64,000 bases of DNA from Luteipulveratus halotolerans. Lineage in GTDB: Bacteria > Actinomycetota > Actinomycetes > Actinomycetales > Dermatophilaceae. Below the pieces are notes generated by a model that saw nothing but the letters and a program-made list of their open reading frames with translations, made no database searches and was not told the DNA's origin. A program made the translations under genes and the position numbers. Below, one piece after another: positions 36,384 through 44,763 of this stretch. Every line of letters starts with the position of its first letter. The first letter of the stretch is position 1. Location: assembly GCF_001247745.1 (NCBI RefSeq), contig NZ_LAIR01000002.1:992001-1056000 (forward strand), read 5' to 3'.

Positions 36384-37810
36384 GGCTCTTCGACTTTCAG
36401 CGTGACGTCGGTGTTCATGCCGCGCTTCGGGCGGCGTTGTAGAGCATGATGCGGCACTGGTAGTTCGTGTGTGAGCGGTATCCGCGACCTGCTCGCTTGA
36501 TGTTCTTGATTGTGACGTTCGCGGCTTCGGTGCGAGCGTTGGTCGCACGGGTCTGGATGAACACCTTGATCGCGGCCCACCAGGTGTCGATGGTCTTCTT
36601 CAGCCGGGTCGTCTCGGGCATCGCGGCCCAGGACACGTACTGGTTGAACGTGGCCCGCTCGGCGCTGGCGTCGGCGATGCTGCTGGCCGCCAGCACACGG
36701 CGCAGCTGTTCCTTCACACCCCACGCGGCGCTGATCTCCTGGGCCGGATCATCCTGTGCCAGAACGGCGTTCAGCCGCTCCCGGGCACGGTTGGAGAGGG
36801 TGTCGTAGCCGCGTAGGAGCAGCAGGCGGTGCGCCCAGGCCAGGTCGGTGCCTCGACCGCGGCGCTCGTGCCGGTCCCAGGACACCCGCCGCCGCACCTT
36901 GGTCAGGGCGTCATTGGCGAGCTTGACCAGGTGGAAGTGGTCCACGGCGACCCTGGCCTTGGGCAACCAGGACCGTACGGCAGACCGGAACGCCGCGGAC
37001 GGGTCAATCGCGACCGTCCGCACACGGTGACGCCACCATCGCGGCCGAGTCCGCAACCACGTCTTGACTGCTGCGCTGTCGCGGCCATCGACCACGCCCA
37101 GGACCTGCCCGGTGGCCAGGTCGGTGAACGTGGTCATCCACGGCTCGATCCGCTTCCAGGCACCGGCCTCATCGCGGAACCAGCGCACCGTGCGGAACCG
37201 GTGCTCATCGATCCCCAACGAGGCCACCGGTCGGGGCCGGAACTGCTCGGCCGCGGCCCGGGCAGCATGGGCCGCGGTCAGCTGCCGCATCACGGTCGGC
37301 CAGGTCACCCCGTACTCGGCGCCGACCCGGTCCACCGCCCGGACCTCACCGGACAGCGCCGCCACCAGCCGTTCCTTCAGCCGTGTCGTCAGCCGCGCCC
37401 GCGGCGGCACCTGCTCGGTATGCTCCGTGAACGTCGTCCGTGGGCACAACCGCTCGGCGCAACGCCACCGCCTCTTGGACCACAGCACCTCGACCGGCCC
37501 GTCGAACGGCACATCCCGCACCCGCTGCACCGTCCGCTGATGCACCCGCGAGGTAAGCACCCCGCAACCCGGGCACGCTGCCTCGACCACGCCAGCCTCG
37601 ATCAGCACCTGCCGAGTCCCGCCCGCATCGCGAGTCACTGACAGCACCCGGTACCCCGGGAGATTGAACAACGTCGTCGCCGGATCGACATCGGCCGTAG
37701 CCTTGAACACGCTCGTGGTCCTGCCTGCTGGATGCGTAGAGAACACCCAGCCTGCCGCAGGGCCACGAGCCCCACCCTCAGACCGCTATCACGCGCAAGA
37801 TCGAAGACCC
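36384..37810. mobile_element. ISL3-family insertion sequence
   Basis: A 1427-bp element bounded by imperfect inverted ends (GGCTCTTCGACTTTCAGCGT at the left, GGGTCTTCGATCTTGCGCGT read inward from the right) and an 8-bp direct duplication GCGATGGC. It encodes one transposase on the minus strand and sits in codon 128 of the cyclase gene. Confidence 0.9.
36415..37746 (-). CDS. ISL3-family transposase
   Basis: A 443-aa protein with an N-terminal zinc-binding region (AACPGCGVLTSRVHQR, then RWRCAERLCPRTTF), an HTH region and a DDE catalytic domain: SLGIDEHRF, TVAIDPSAAFRSAVRSWLP, DHFHLVKLANDALTKVRR and the C-terminal NARTEAANVTIKNIKRAGRGY-like segment. The length and motifs are typical of full, probably active ISL3 transposases. 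Confidence 0.93.
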   Translation of the reverse strand: MFSTHPAGRTTSVFKATADVDPATTLFNLPGYRVLSVTRDAGGTRQVLIEAGVVEAACPGCGVLTSRVHQRTVQRVRDVPFDGPVEVLWSKRRWRCAERLCPRTTFTEHTEQVPPRARLTTRLKERLVAALSGEVRAVDRVGAEYGVTWPTVMRQLTAAHAARAAAEQFRPRPVASLGIDEHRFRTVRWFRDEAGAWKRIEPWMTTFTDLATGQVLGVVDGRDSAAVKTWLRTRPRWWRHRVRTVAIDPSAAFRSAVRSWLPKARVAVDHFHLVKLANDALTKVRRRVSWDRHERRGRGTDLAWAHRLLLLRGYDTLSNRARERLNAVLAQDDPAQEISAAWGVKEQLRRVLAASSIADASAERATFNQYVSWAAMPETTRLKKTIDTWWAAIKVFIQTRATNARTEAANVTIKNIKRAGRGYRSHTNYQCRIMLYNAARSAA

Positions 37811-37818
37811 GCGATGGC
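37811..37818 (+). repeat. ISL3 target-site duplication, right copy
   Basis: The second copy of GCGATGGC. The cyclase reading frame resumes immediately after it (LSACAFALDGVENEV). Confidence 0.85.
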
Positions 37819-38252
37819 ACTGTCCGCCTGCGCGTTCGCTCTCGACGGCGTTGAGAACGAGGTAAATCGCCGTCTAGTCGACCGTGGAATGGCACGAGTG
37901 CAGGCCCGAGCCGGGCTCGATTACGGGCAGACAACATTCGTACGAAGCGGCGGCGGCGAAGGCAGCGAGATCAACCCCCTCGGGTTTGCCGCAAACTTTG
38001 CCGCGAAGTGTGAAAAGAAGGCCAAGTCCTGGGAGATAATCGTCGGCGAGGGGTTGCGAGATCTGTTGCCGGCGTATGACTATCTCCAGAAGCATCCGGA
38101 TTCCCCGAAGCAGTACGAACGCGACGGTCAACGTAAATCCTACCACTTCTACGAGTACCACTGGCGGCGGACCTTGCCCTTGATTCCCGGGGTCTTGGCC
38201 CAACTCAACGGCACTCCAACCTCTCGAATTGCGATCAAGTAAGGAATTCCTG

Positions 38253-38870
38253 ATGAGCATCGCCACGCTGTTGGGTCATTTCGGTATTGACGTGCCCCGT
38301 TATATCGCCATGGATGGCCAGGTGGTTATTGACGGAGTCACGCAGGAGAGTGGCGGCGGATACATTCACGCTACCCATCGATCTGTAACTCCCGTAGCAA
38401 CTCACACCTTCCACGGAGGTGAGGAAGAGCCCCTTGACGTCGAGGCAGATTCGGCGCCTTGGTGGCAGAACTCTGAGGCGATTGGTCGCCACGTGGGGGC
38501 GATGAAACACGCGTTCCCAGGATTTGCATTCATGCCTCCCAGCGACGGGCTCCCTCCCTGTTGGATCGGTGACATCAATACTGGTCGAGGAACGTTCACC
38601 ATCGGGGTGTTCCTTAGGTATGACGAAGGGCTCCCTATCGTCAAAGTACTCAAGGGAGGTCGCCTGGGCGTCAACGCTGGCAAGGGATGGGTGCCGTCGG
38701 AACACTTGTATTTGAACGGCAACCTCTGCATCGCAGACCGAAGCGACTGGAAGTCAGCACATACCGCCGCGACCGCTACCGCTTGGGCTGCGCACTGGCT
38801 CGCCGCATTCACAGAGTGGCGAATTACGCGCCGCTGGCCAGTTGAAGGGTTCCAGCCACGTGCGGCGTAG
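38253..38870 (+). CDS. Prokaryotic ubiquitin-E2-like protein in the Pycsar-like operon
   Basis: A 205-aa protein, ATG 38253, 10 bp after the cyclase gene with AAGGAA upstream. The C-terminal half looks like the bacterial E2 fold of short type II CBASS operons: a strand pair (GTFTIGVFLRYDEGLPIVKV), then EHLYLNGNLCIADRSDW, in which H151 and C159 fit the H-x-N/G-L-C active-site pattern, then a Trp-rich helix (WAAHWLAAFTEWRITRRWPV). The first 70 residues are unassigned. In CBASS such E2 proteins conjugate or prime the cyclase; a parallel role with PycC is inferred. No E1 or JAB gene is adjacent. Confidence 0.65.
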   Translation: MSIATLLGHFGIDVPRYIAMDGQVVIDGVTQESGGGYIHATHRSVTPVATHTFHGGEEEPLDVEADSAPWWQNSEAIGRHVGAMKHAFPGFAFMPPSDGLPPCWIGDINTGRGTFTIGVFLRYDEGLPIVKVLKGGRLGVNAGKGWVPSEHLYLNGNLCIADRSDWKSAHTAATATAWAAHWLAAFTEWRITRRWPVEGFQPRAA

Positions 38871-39405
38871 CCGAGCGCGCATCGCGCCATCGACTGTCGC
38901 CGATGCCGATCGTGGGGACGGAGCGTTCCAGGCGCTGGACCAGATCGCGAACTGGGTTCGCTTCGCCGACACCAAGGCAACTCTCCTCACGGCCGGGCTT
39001 GGCATCGTCCTCAGCGCACTAACGGCCAACGTGAAGACCATCGCGAATGCGCTGCGAGACGGATGCCCCTGGGCCCCGGTCGTCGGTGCTCTCGCAGGGG
39101 CGACGCTTCTCGCGGTCGCATGGACCGTTTTCTGGATGGTGCGCGCCGTCGGCCCGCAGAAGGGCGTTCAGTACGCCGGCCCGAATCGCTTCGCCTGGCC
39201 GTCGCTCATCGGGACAAGTGCGGAACAATTGGCTGACCATGTCCGGACAGTTGATGCAAGCATGGACGCCTGGCAGCAGGTCGTCGACCTCTCTGCGCTT
39301 GCAAACCGCAAGTTCCAAGCGTGCGGAAATGCGGTGAAAGGTCTCGCCGTGCTCGTTGTGCTCGGGCCAGCCTGCATCGCTCTTTCGATTGGCGTGACTA
39401 ACTGA
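38860..39405 (+). CDS. Pycsar effector-like membrane protein (PycTM type)
   Basis: A 181-aa protein, start GTG 38860, overlapping the E2-like gene by 11 bp. ALDQIANWVRFADTKATLLT (residues 25-44) matches the conserved cytoplasmic entry motif of PycTM effectors, followed by transmembrane segments at about 40-58, 72-97 and 158-179 and the helix DLSALANRKFQACGNAVKG. PycTM proteins open or damage the inner membrane when bound by cyclic pyrimidine nucleotides. A TTG at 38842 is a possible alternative start. Confidence 0.8.
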   Translation: MRRSRARIAPSTVADADRGDGAFQALDQIANWVRFADTKATLLTAGLGIVLSALTANVKTIANALRDGCPWAPVVGALAGATLLAVAWTVFWMVRAVGPQKGVQYAGPNRFAWPSLIGTSAEQLADHVRTVDASMDAWQQVVDLSALANRKFQACGNAVKGLAVLVVLGPACIALSIGVTN

Positions 39406-39446
39406 TCGGAAGCCCACCCGTTCTGTGATCCGCGTAAGGAGATTTG

Positions 39447-39692
39447 ATGGCCAGTGACAACCGCCGTAATGTAGTGCCGAACCCGAACGGGGGTTGGGAT
39501 GTGCGTGCACCCGGTGCGTCTCGTTCAAGTGCCCACACCGAGACTCAGGCTGAAGCGATCCACCGTGCTCGATCGATCGTACGGAACGCCGGTGGTGGCG
39601 AAGTGACCATCCATGGTCAAGACGGCCAGATTAGAGATTCGGACACTATCGCGCCAGGGAACGATCCGAACCCGCCTCACGATAGGCGATGA
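39447..39692 (+). CDS. DUF2188 family small protein
   Basis: An 81-aa protein from ATG 39447 with AAGGAG 5 nt upstream. RRNVVPNPNGGWDVRAPGAS, TQAEAIHRARSIVRNAGGGE and IHGQDGQIRDSDT are the DUF2188 pattern. Function unknown; these small proteins are common beside mobile or defence genes. It is the last plus-strand cargo gene and converges on tnpC across 71 bp with no evident terminator. Confidence 0.85.
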   Translation: MASDNRRNVVPNPNGGWDVRAPGASRSSAHTETQAEAIHRARSIVRNAGGGEVTIHGQDGQIRDSDTIAPGNDPNPPHDRR

Positions 39693-39763
39693 CAGTTCGA
39701 GACGAAGTCATCGACTGCCGAGCGCGCCATTTCCAGCCCAACGCGGCCACCCGCCTCTGATCA

Positions 39764-40159
39764 TCACCGTACGTGGCGTCGGCGCTCCTGGGCGAGGTCA
39801 CCGCGGAGCAGGGCATTTTCCTTGCGGAGGGCCTGATTCTCAGCGTGTAGACGCTTAAGCGCGGCGGTCGCGATTGCGAGTTTCTTGGCGTCTGCGGAAC
39901 TGGTGCGGGCTGACACCCGGGCGGACGCAGTAATGCTCTGCGCCGGACTGCGCCGTCGATCAGCGATGGCACGTCGCAGGTCTGGCTGCCGGTACAGGTA
40001 TCCCGTTGAAACCTTGGCCTCCGCTGCGACAGAGTTGAAATTGATCCTCTCTCCGCGGCTCTCCAGCGCAACGATCGCGCGACGGGCACGTGCCAGGGTG
40101 TCCGCGCGCTTGGCTTCCGAAGCGGCCCTTAGAGCATGTGTGCGGGCATCTGTGCTCAT
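39764..40159 (-). CDS. TnpC-like accessory protein of a Tn554-type element (DUF6262)
   Basis: A 131-aa basic protein: an N-terminal helical region, NFNSVAAEAKVSTGYLYRQP (helix-turn-helix like), then a coiled coil (LAIATAALKRLHAENQALRK). This matches TnpC of Tn554, which influences orientation and efficiency of transposition. Its ATG overlaps the tnpB stop by 4 bp, which independently shows that the tnpB frame is meant to run to 40156. Confidence 0.82.
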   Translation of the reverse strand: MSTDARTHALRAASEAKRADTLARARRAIVALESRGERINFNSVAAEAKVSTGYLYRQPDLRRAIADRRRSPAQSITASARVSARTSSADAKKLAIATAALKRLHAENQALRKENALLRGDLAQERRRHVR

Positions 40160-42209
40160 GAGAGGCCCTTCGAGTCGTCAGTGCGCTGCAAGCCGTCGAT
40201 GATCCTGTCTAGCGCCTCCACCGTCTGCTCGTGCGCGCGGACGGCACGGTCCCTGCCATCCTTTTTGGCTATTTCGATCTCGCGCATCGACTCGTCCCGC
40301 TGACGAATATGGATCGGCAGGAAGGTTGGCGTGGTCCGGAAGAATGCCGTGCAACTTAGGCAGGGGGTCGGCACGAAGTCGCAGGTTTGCTTCTCAGGCA
40401 ACGTGCAGTAGCCGTTGGCCAGGGTCGTACGGACGAAACGGTCGCGAAGGCGTTCGAGGTCGGCGACCTGGCCGATCTCGGCGCCGTGATGGGCTTTCCT
40501 GTGACGTCTACCGAACGCTCGACGAACTCGATGTACTTCGCGCGGAGACTGTCCTCGTGGATCTCTGCGTACGCCTGCATCATCGTTGGGCTCTTGTGTC
40601 CGAGAAAGCGTTGAACCTCGTACTGGCTCCAGCCCTCATTCAGCAGGCCAGTGGCCACGCTATGGCGAAACCGATGTAGGTGCGGCCCGCGAAGAACTTC
40701 ACCGGTCAGACTCGAACGGCTGATCCCGCTACGCTCGTATGCTGCCCATACGGCCGCCTGGAAACGTCCGTACGGCCATGGCGCCAGGTCTCCGGTGCTG
40801 TTGGCGAGATCGTTCATACGTGGCGCAGCACCCACGTATGGGAACATCCATTTGCAGGACGGACCGTAGAGGTTGTGGACTCGTGCGGACTGGGCGACTA
40901 GATCGGCTCCCAAGCGCGGTGGCAGCGGCACTCTTCGCCAGTCCTGAACTTTGCTCTGGAAGTACTCCAGGCTGTACCCACGGTCGGTGTGGCGCACACA
41001 GTCCACCGGCAGCGAGAGCGCCTCAGAGGCGCGCGGTCCAACGGCGCGGAAGACGCGCAATAGCAACCGGACATCCGCTTCGAGACTTTCGTCGCTGCCT
41101 CCGAGGAGGCTGTCGATCGCATCTAGGATGTCGGCGGGGAAGGGCTTGGGTTGGCGAACCTTGGTGATCGGGTTTTCACCACGGAACAGGAACATCGTGT
41201 CCGGAAGGCCCGGCACGATTCCTCGCTGTCGCATGTCGAAGAGCAGGCTCGCAGCAGTGTTAACCGCAGCGAGATCTGAACGGGTAGTGCGCTCACTGCG
41301 TACCCAGGCCAAGAACTCCAGGAAAACGGCCCGGCTTAGATCCTGAGGCCCTAGGGGCGCGACGTCGGACATGTACGCGCTGAGGAGAGCACCGGCACGC
41401 ACGTAGTTACCTAGCGTGCTCCAGGCACGGGCACCCGATTGAATGTCCTCACGGGAGAGTTGCATGAGACCGACGCGGAGCCAATCACACGTTACGACGT
41501 CCCACCTCACCGGTCGGTTCGAACTTGCGGTCGCGGACTTCGTACCGAGGTCGGCCGGGTGCCAATAGGCGGAGGCCCAAGGGTCTACACGCGCTTCATC
41601 GAGTACGCGTAGCATCGCTGGGAGGGCGGCCCTCAGGTGCCCGCTGAGTCCGGATGTCCCGGGTTCGCCTGCACCTGGACCATGCGTCTCTTCGAACTCA
41701 GTGAGACTCTGGTAGCCGCGATCAACGGCGACGCTGATCGCGCTCCTGAGAACCTCGTTGACGTAGTGCGGGCTGCGCCACTGGTTGCGGCCGATCTTGA
41801 TCGCAGCAACGTAGCGGAGTTCTTCGCGCATCCGCGGTTGCAGGGGAGTGAAGTCGATCGGCCGGAATTGTGGTTGTCGCCTCGATGTGCCGCGTGGGCG
41901 GCAAATCTGCGATGCGCTGGCTTGGTCCTCAATGAACGCGGAGAGCGTCGTTTTCGCGCCGGTCGGCGTCTTCCGCCACCGGCGCTGGTGAGCCACACAG
42001 AGGACGTCGATGTCGCGAGGCCGGTCGCCGTCGGCGCGCCCCGCGCCGCGATAGCAGGTGGCTACAGCACACTCGGTCGTTCCGGACGTCACTTCCCGGA
42101 CTGGCTGGTCCATTAGCCAGACATCTGCCATCCACGGCCCGTTCGGAATAGTCAGGCCAAGCACCGCTAGGTCATTGCTTGTCGGTGGGCCGAAGGCGCC
42201 AACACTCAC
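40156..42209 (-). pseudogene. TnpB-like tyrosine recombinase of a Tn554-type element, one frame break
   Basis: A large tyrosine recombinase. The first frame (42209-40356) contains Arg I in VGPRASEALSLPVD, HLHRFRHSVA (H-x-x-R), FLGHKS and the nucleophile Tyr in MMQAYAEIHEDSL. After VDVTGKPI (about 40485-40495) the frame shifts, and the other frame continues GAEIGQVADLERLRDRFVRT, ANGYCTLPEKQTC and CLSCTAFFRTTPTFLP, the Cys-rich tail typical of TnpB, ending at 40156. Adding one base to the CCC run gives 684 aa. Sequence error and real mutation cannot be separated here. Confidence 0.82.
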
Positions 42210-42635
42210 GCTTCCCTCCGTGACATCTCGGTCGAGGCGTACTTGTCGGTCAGGTCGTCCTCGGCGAGGTGGATGTAGACGTCCGCGCTAGTGTTCGAAT
42301 TCTGTCCGAGCCGCGCGGCGATCTGCGGCGCTGACCACCCCTCTCGGGCAAGGGCAGTGCCGTGAGTGTGGCGCAGGGTGTGCGGCGTGAGCGACACCTG
42401 TGCTCGCCTACCGATGGCTCTGACGACCTGGACCGCGTTGGAGTAGCGCATCGGCGCTCCGCGATGTCGTTCGGCCAGGTTGACGAACACGTAGTCGGTG
42501 TCGATGTCCAGGATAAGTTGTTCGTCCGTCAGGCTGAGCCCGTACAGGTGGAGGAACCGATCGGGCATCGCCACAGTGAAATCGGTCCGTTGCTTGGACA
42601 GCGCGCCGTTTGCGTTATTGGAACGTCGAACGACA

Positions 42636-42638
42636 CGG
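42636..42638. repeat. IS3 target-site duplication (CGG), one copy
   Basis: CGG on the plus strand here is repeated at 43945-43947 beyond the other end of the IS. A 2-bp duplication with one more base assigned to each IS end explains the sequence equally well. Confidence 0.6.
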
Positions 42639-42670
42639 GGACTGCTGCACGAACAGGTGACAGGTGGTAG

Positions 42671-43570
42671 TCATGCCGCCTGATCGGCTGGCGTGGTCAT
42701 GATGGTCTCGTACTCGATGGGGGTCAACTGGCCGAGGCGTTCTTGGCGTCGACGTCGGTGGTAGGTGCGTTCGGTCCAGGTGATGATCGCGATCCGCAGG
42801 TCTTCGCGGGTGTCCCAGGTGCGGCGGTTCAGGACGTTCTTCTGCAGCAGCGCGTAGAAGGACTCCATCGCGGCGTTGTCACCGGCAGCGCCGACCCGGC
42901 CCATCGACCCGGTCAGCGCGTGCTGGTTCAAGGCGTGCACGAACTTGCGTGAGCGGAACTGGCTGCCGGGGTCGGAGTGCACGATGCACCCGGTGACGTC
43001 CTGCCCCTGCGCGCGTCGCCGCGCGACGGCCGAGTCCAGGGCTGCGACCGCGAGGGTGGACTTCATCCGGTTGCTGATGGAGTAGCCCACGATCCGCCCG
43101 GAGCAGGCGTCCTTGATCGCGCACAGGTACAGCTTCCCCTCACCAGTGCGGTGCTCGGTGATGTCGGTCAGCCACACCTGGTTCGGCGCGGCGGCGGTGA
43201 AGGAGTGCCGGATCACACCGTGCTCGTCCTGACCAGCGAGCAGGTCATCGTGCACCGGTGGCCCGGGCTTCTTGCCGTGGCTGCCGCGCTTCTTGCCGAA
43301 GACCGACCACCACGCGTTCGCCGAACAGATCCGCCACGCCGTGCGCGGCGTCATCACCTCACCCGCGCCGGCGGCCTCCACAAGCAAGTACCGGTACCCG
43401 AACTCCGGATCATCACGGTGGGCATCGAACAACGCGTTGGCCCGGTAGGCCGCCTGCAGCTCACGACCGGTGACCGGACTGGCCAGCCAGGCGTAGTACT
43501 TCTGACGGTGGAGCTTCAGGACCCGGCACGTGACCGTCACGGGAATCCCGTCAGCGGCCAGCTCACTCAC
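42671..43570 (-). CDS. IS3-family transposase OrfB (DDE integrase domain)
   Basis: A 299-aa rve-type integrase: NQVWLTDITEHRTGEGKLYL (first Asp), CIVHSDPGSQFRSRKFV (second Asp) and a Glu in AAMESFYALLQKNVLNR, giving DDE. It starts at GTG 43570, overlapping orfA by 4 bp. It is probably also made as an OrfAB fusion by a -1 frameshift. Confidence 0.93.
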   Translation of the reverse strand: MSELAADGIPVTVTCRVLKLHRQKYYAWLASPVTGRELQAAYRANALFDAHRDDPEFGYRYLLVEAAGAGEVMTPRTAWRICSANAWWSVFGKKRGSHGKKPGPPVHDDLLAGQDEHGVIRHSFTAAAPNQVWLTDITEHRTGEGKLYLCAIKDACSGRIVGYSISNRMKSTLAVAALDSAVARRRAQGQDVTGCIVHSDPGSQFRSRKFVHALNQHALTGSMGRVGAAGDNAAMESFYALLQKNVLNRRTWDTREDLRIAIITWTERTYHRRRRQERLGQLTPIEYETIMTTPADQAA

Positions 43571-43908
43571 GAGCGGGTAGAGCCTTTTCCCGGCAGATGC
43601 GCCTGAGACAGGTAAGCCGCCGCCCGGCGCAGCACCTCGTTCTCCTGCTCAAGCAGCCGTATCCGCCGGTTGGCCTCCCGCAGGTCAGCAGACTCAGCCG
43701 TGGTCGTGCCCGGCTTGTCGCCATCATCGATCGCGGCCTGGCGCAACCACTTGTTCAACGTCATCGGGTGGACACCGAAGTCCTTAGCGACCTGCTCCAG
43801 CGTCACACCCGGCTCACGACCTCGGGCGACGCGCACGACATCATCACGAAACTCTCGGGGGTAGGGCTTGGGCACAGCAACATCCTTCCAGGCCACCCTC
43901 ACGGGCAA
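43567..43908 (-). CDS. IS3-family transposase OrfA (HTH)
   Basis: A 113-aa protein with a helix-turn-helix (VTLEQVAKDFGVHPMTLNKW) and a leucine-zipper region (NRRIRLLEQENEVLRRAAAY). Near the 3' end the sequence GGGAAAAGG lets the ribosome slip -1 at the four A residues. The slipped frame reads KRLYPLVSELAADG into OrfB, the IS3-family programmed frameshift. Confidence 0.92.
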   Translation of the reverse strand: MPVRVAWKDVAVPKPYPREFRDDVVRVARGREPGVTLEQVAKDFGVHPMTLNKWLRQAAIDDGDKPGTTTAESADLREANRRIRLLEQENEVLRRAAAYLSQAHLPGKGSTRS

Positions 43909-44718
43909 GCCAGATCAGATGTCACCTGTTCGTGCAGCAGTCCCCGGACCCGTTTGCGGGCAATGTCGATGTCTTCGTGATGGAGCCCGAGGGCCTGGCT
44001 GATGCGGAGACCGCCGTCGTACATGGCGCTCAGCAGCGCCTTGTCCCGATGGGTCTTGGCCGCGTTGAGGAGCCGCTGGAAATCGTCCTCGAAGTTGATG
44101 ATGTGGGGGCCCTGCGGCTTGGGTCCTCGGAACCTCACTCGCCGCTGCTGGCGCGGTCGCTGATGAGCCACGTGAGCCAGGAACGAGTATGTCGTGGTGC
44201 GTCGGTTCGTGCCCTCGCGGTACAGGCGCAGATCGGCTGGCCCGCGCCCTTCCAACTTCCAGTAGTCGAGGTACGAGTACACGGCCGCCATCACAGCCTC
44301 GCACGTCGCTCGGCTGCGCGGCTCTGTCGGACGGAACTCGCCGTGACGCGCGACCGATCGGAGCGTTCCGTCAGCGAGGTCGGCTCCGAACGTGCACAGG
44401 CCGTCGAACGACAACTCGTCCCAGGCCGCGCCACGCTGGTCCAGCCACCGGAACAGCAGCGCGAGATGTCGTGCGTACGACCGGATCGTGTTGGGCGAGA
44501 AGTCGAGCGCATGCAAGTAGTTCAGATAGGTGTCGACGTCCTCATACGAAGTGCCGCCCTGGTCAACGACCGTATAGAGCCGGGACCCCTCCGGCATCAC
44601 TTTAGGCACCGATCGAACACTCGCCATCAGGCTGGGCCTCCGGAGTCGACGTCAGCGACACTCTGGAGATAATCATGTGCTCGACGCCTGCGCCGAGGAC
44701 CTGACAGGGCGTGTCGCC

Positions 44719-44754
44719 CGATGGGCACCCCCGATGGGCACCCCCGAAGGGCAC
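44719..44754. repeat. 13-bp tandem repeats inside the right end of the element
   Basis: Units beginning CGATGGGCACCCC lie at 44719-44731 and 44732-44744, and a third partial unit, CGAAGGGCAC, at 44745-44754. The third unit runs into the right terminal inverted repeat. Iterated sites next to a recombination core suggest arm-type binding sites. No such array is seen at the left end. Confidence 0.65.
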
Positions 44755-44763
44755 TAGAGATAA
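44752..44763 (-). repeat. Right terminal inverted repeat of the element
   Basis: CACTAGAGATAA is the reverse complement of TTATCTCTAGTG and pairs with the left end at 33903-33914 with one mismatch. Confidence 0.75.

Larger units (their letters stand above)
36001..38242 (+). pseudogene. Pycsar-like class III nucleotidyl cyclase (PycC-like), interrupted by an ISL3 element
   Basis: ATG 36001 follows a very strong GGGAGGGGAGGGG Shine-Dalgarno. Removing the IS plus one 8-bp target copy joins 36001-36383 to 37819-38242 and gives exactly 269 codons (268 aa). The product shows the class III cyclase metal motif FIDLTNFTG (D66), the second metal Asp in LRGDGLFAGF (D110) and the ribose/transition-state segment NPLGFAANFAAK (N187). 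PycC enzymes make cCMP or cUMP on phage infection. An effector of the PycTM type lies two genes downstream, which supports this over an ordinary adenylate cyclase. As it stands only a 127-residue N-terminal piece could be made. Confidence 0.82.
42639..43944. mobile_element. IS3-family insertion sequence
   Basis: A 1306-bp element with perfect inverted ends of 24 bp (starting GGACTGCTGCACGAACAGGT at both ends, read inward), two overlapping transposase frames orfA-orfB on the minus strand, and a 2-3-bp target duplication. It interrupts the tnpA-like gene in the same orientation. Confidence 0.92.
42206..44627 (-). pseudogene. TnpA-like tyrosine recombinase of a Tn554-type element, interrupted by an IS3-family element
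   Basis: The N-terminal part (44627 down to about 43945) has the SAM-like core-binding domain and Arg I in MYDGGLRISQALGLHHEDID. The C-terminal part (42638 down to 42206) has LTPHTLRHTHGTALAREGWS (H-x-x-R) and the nucleophile Tyr in ADVYIHLAEDD. Removing the IS and one CCG copy joins RKRVR to VVRRSNNANG and gives 370 aa, the size of Tn554 TnpA (361 aa). GQNSN replaces the usual GH motif. The stop overlaps the tnpB start by 4 bp, so tnpA-tnpB-tnpC form one operon. Confidence 0.88.
33903..44763. mobile_element. Tn554-type integrative element (10.86 kb) inserted in tRNA-Pro(UGG), with Pycsar-like cargo
   Basis: Boundaries are set by the two halves of a split tRNA-Pro gene, a 6-bp core CGAATC at each junction and 12-bp inverted ends (33903-33914 and 44752-44763, one mismatch). 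The right half encodes a TnpA-TnpB-TnpC recombination module on the minus strand. The left half carries a replacement tRNA-Pro, an exonuclease-BRCT pair and a Pycsar-like operon on the plus strand. Two insertion sequences (ISL3 type at 36384-37810, IS3 type at 42639-43944) arrived later. Without them the element was about 8.1 kb. With tnpA split and tnpB out of frame it cannot be autonomously mobile if the sequence is right. Confidence 0.9.

Noticed and set aside
39764..44627. Phage or prophage assignment of the recombinase region
   Set aside because: There are no structural, lysis, repressor or replication genes. The TnpA/TnpB/TnpC order and sizes match Tn554-type transposons.
44719..44754. 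Tandem repeats considered as a CRISPR remnant
   Set aside because: The units are 13 bp and contiguous with no spacers, and no cas genes are present. Recombinase arm sites fit better.
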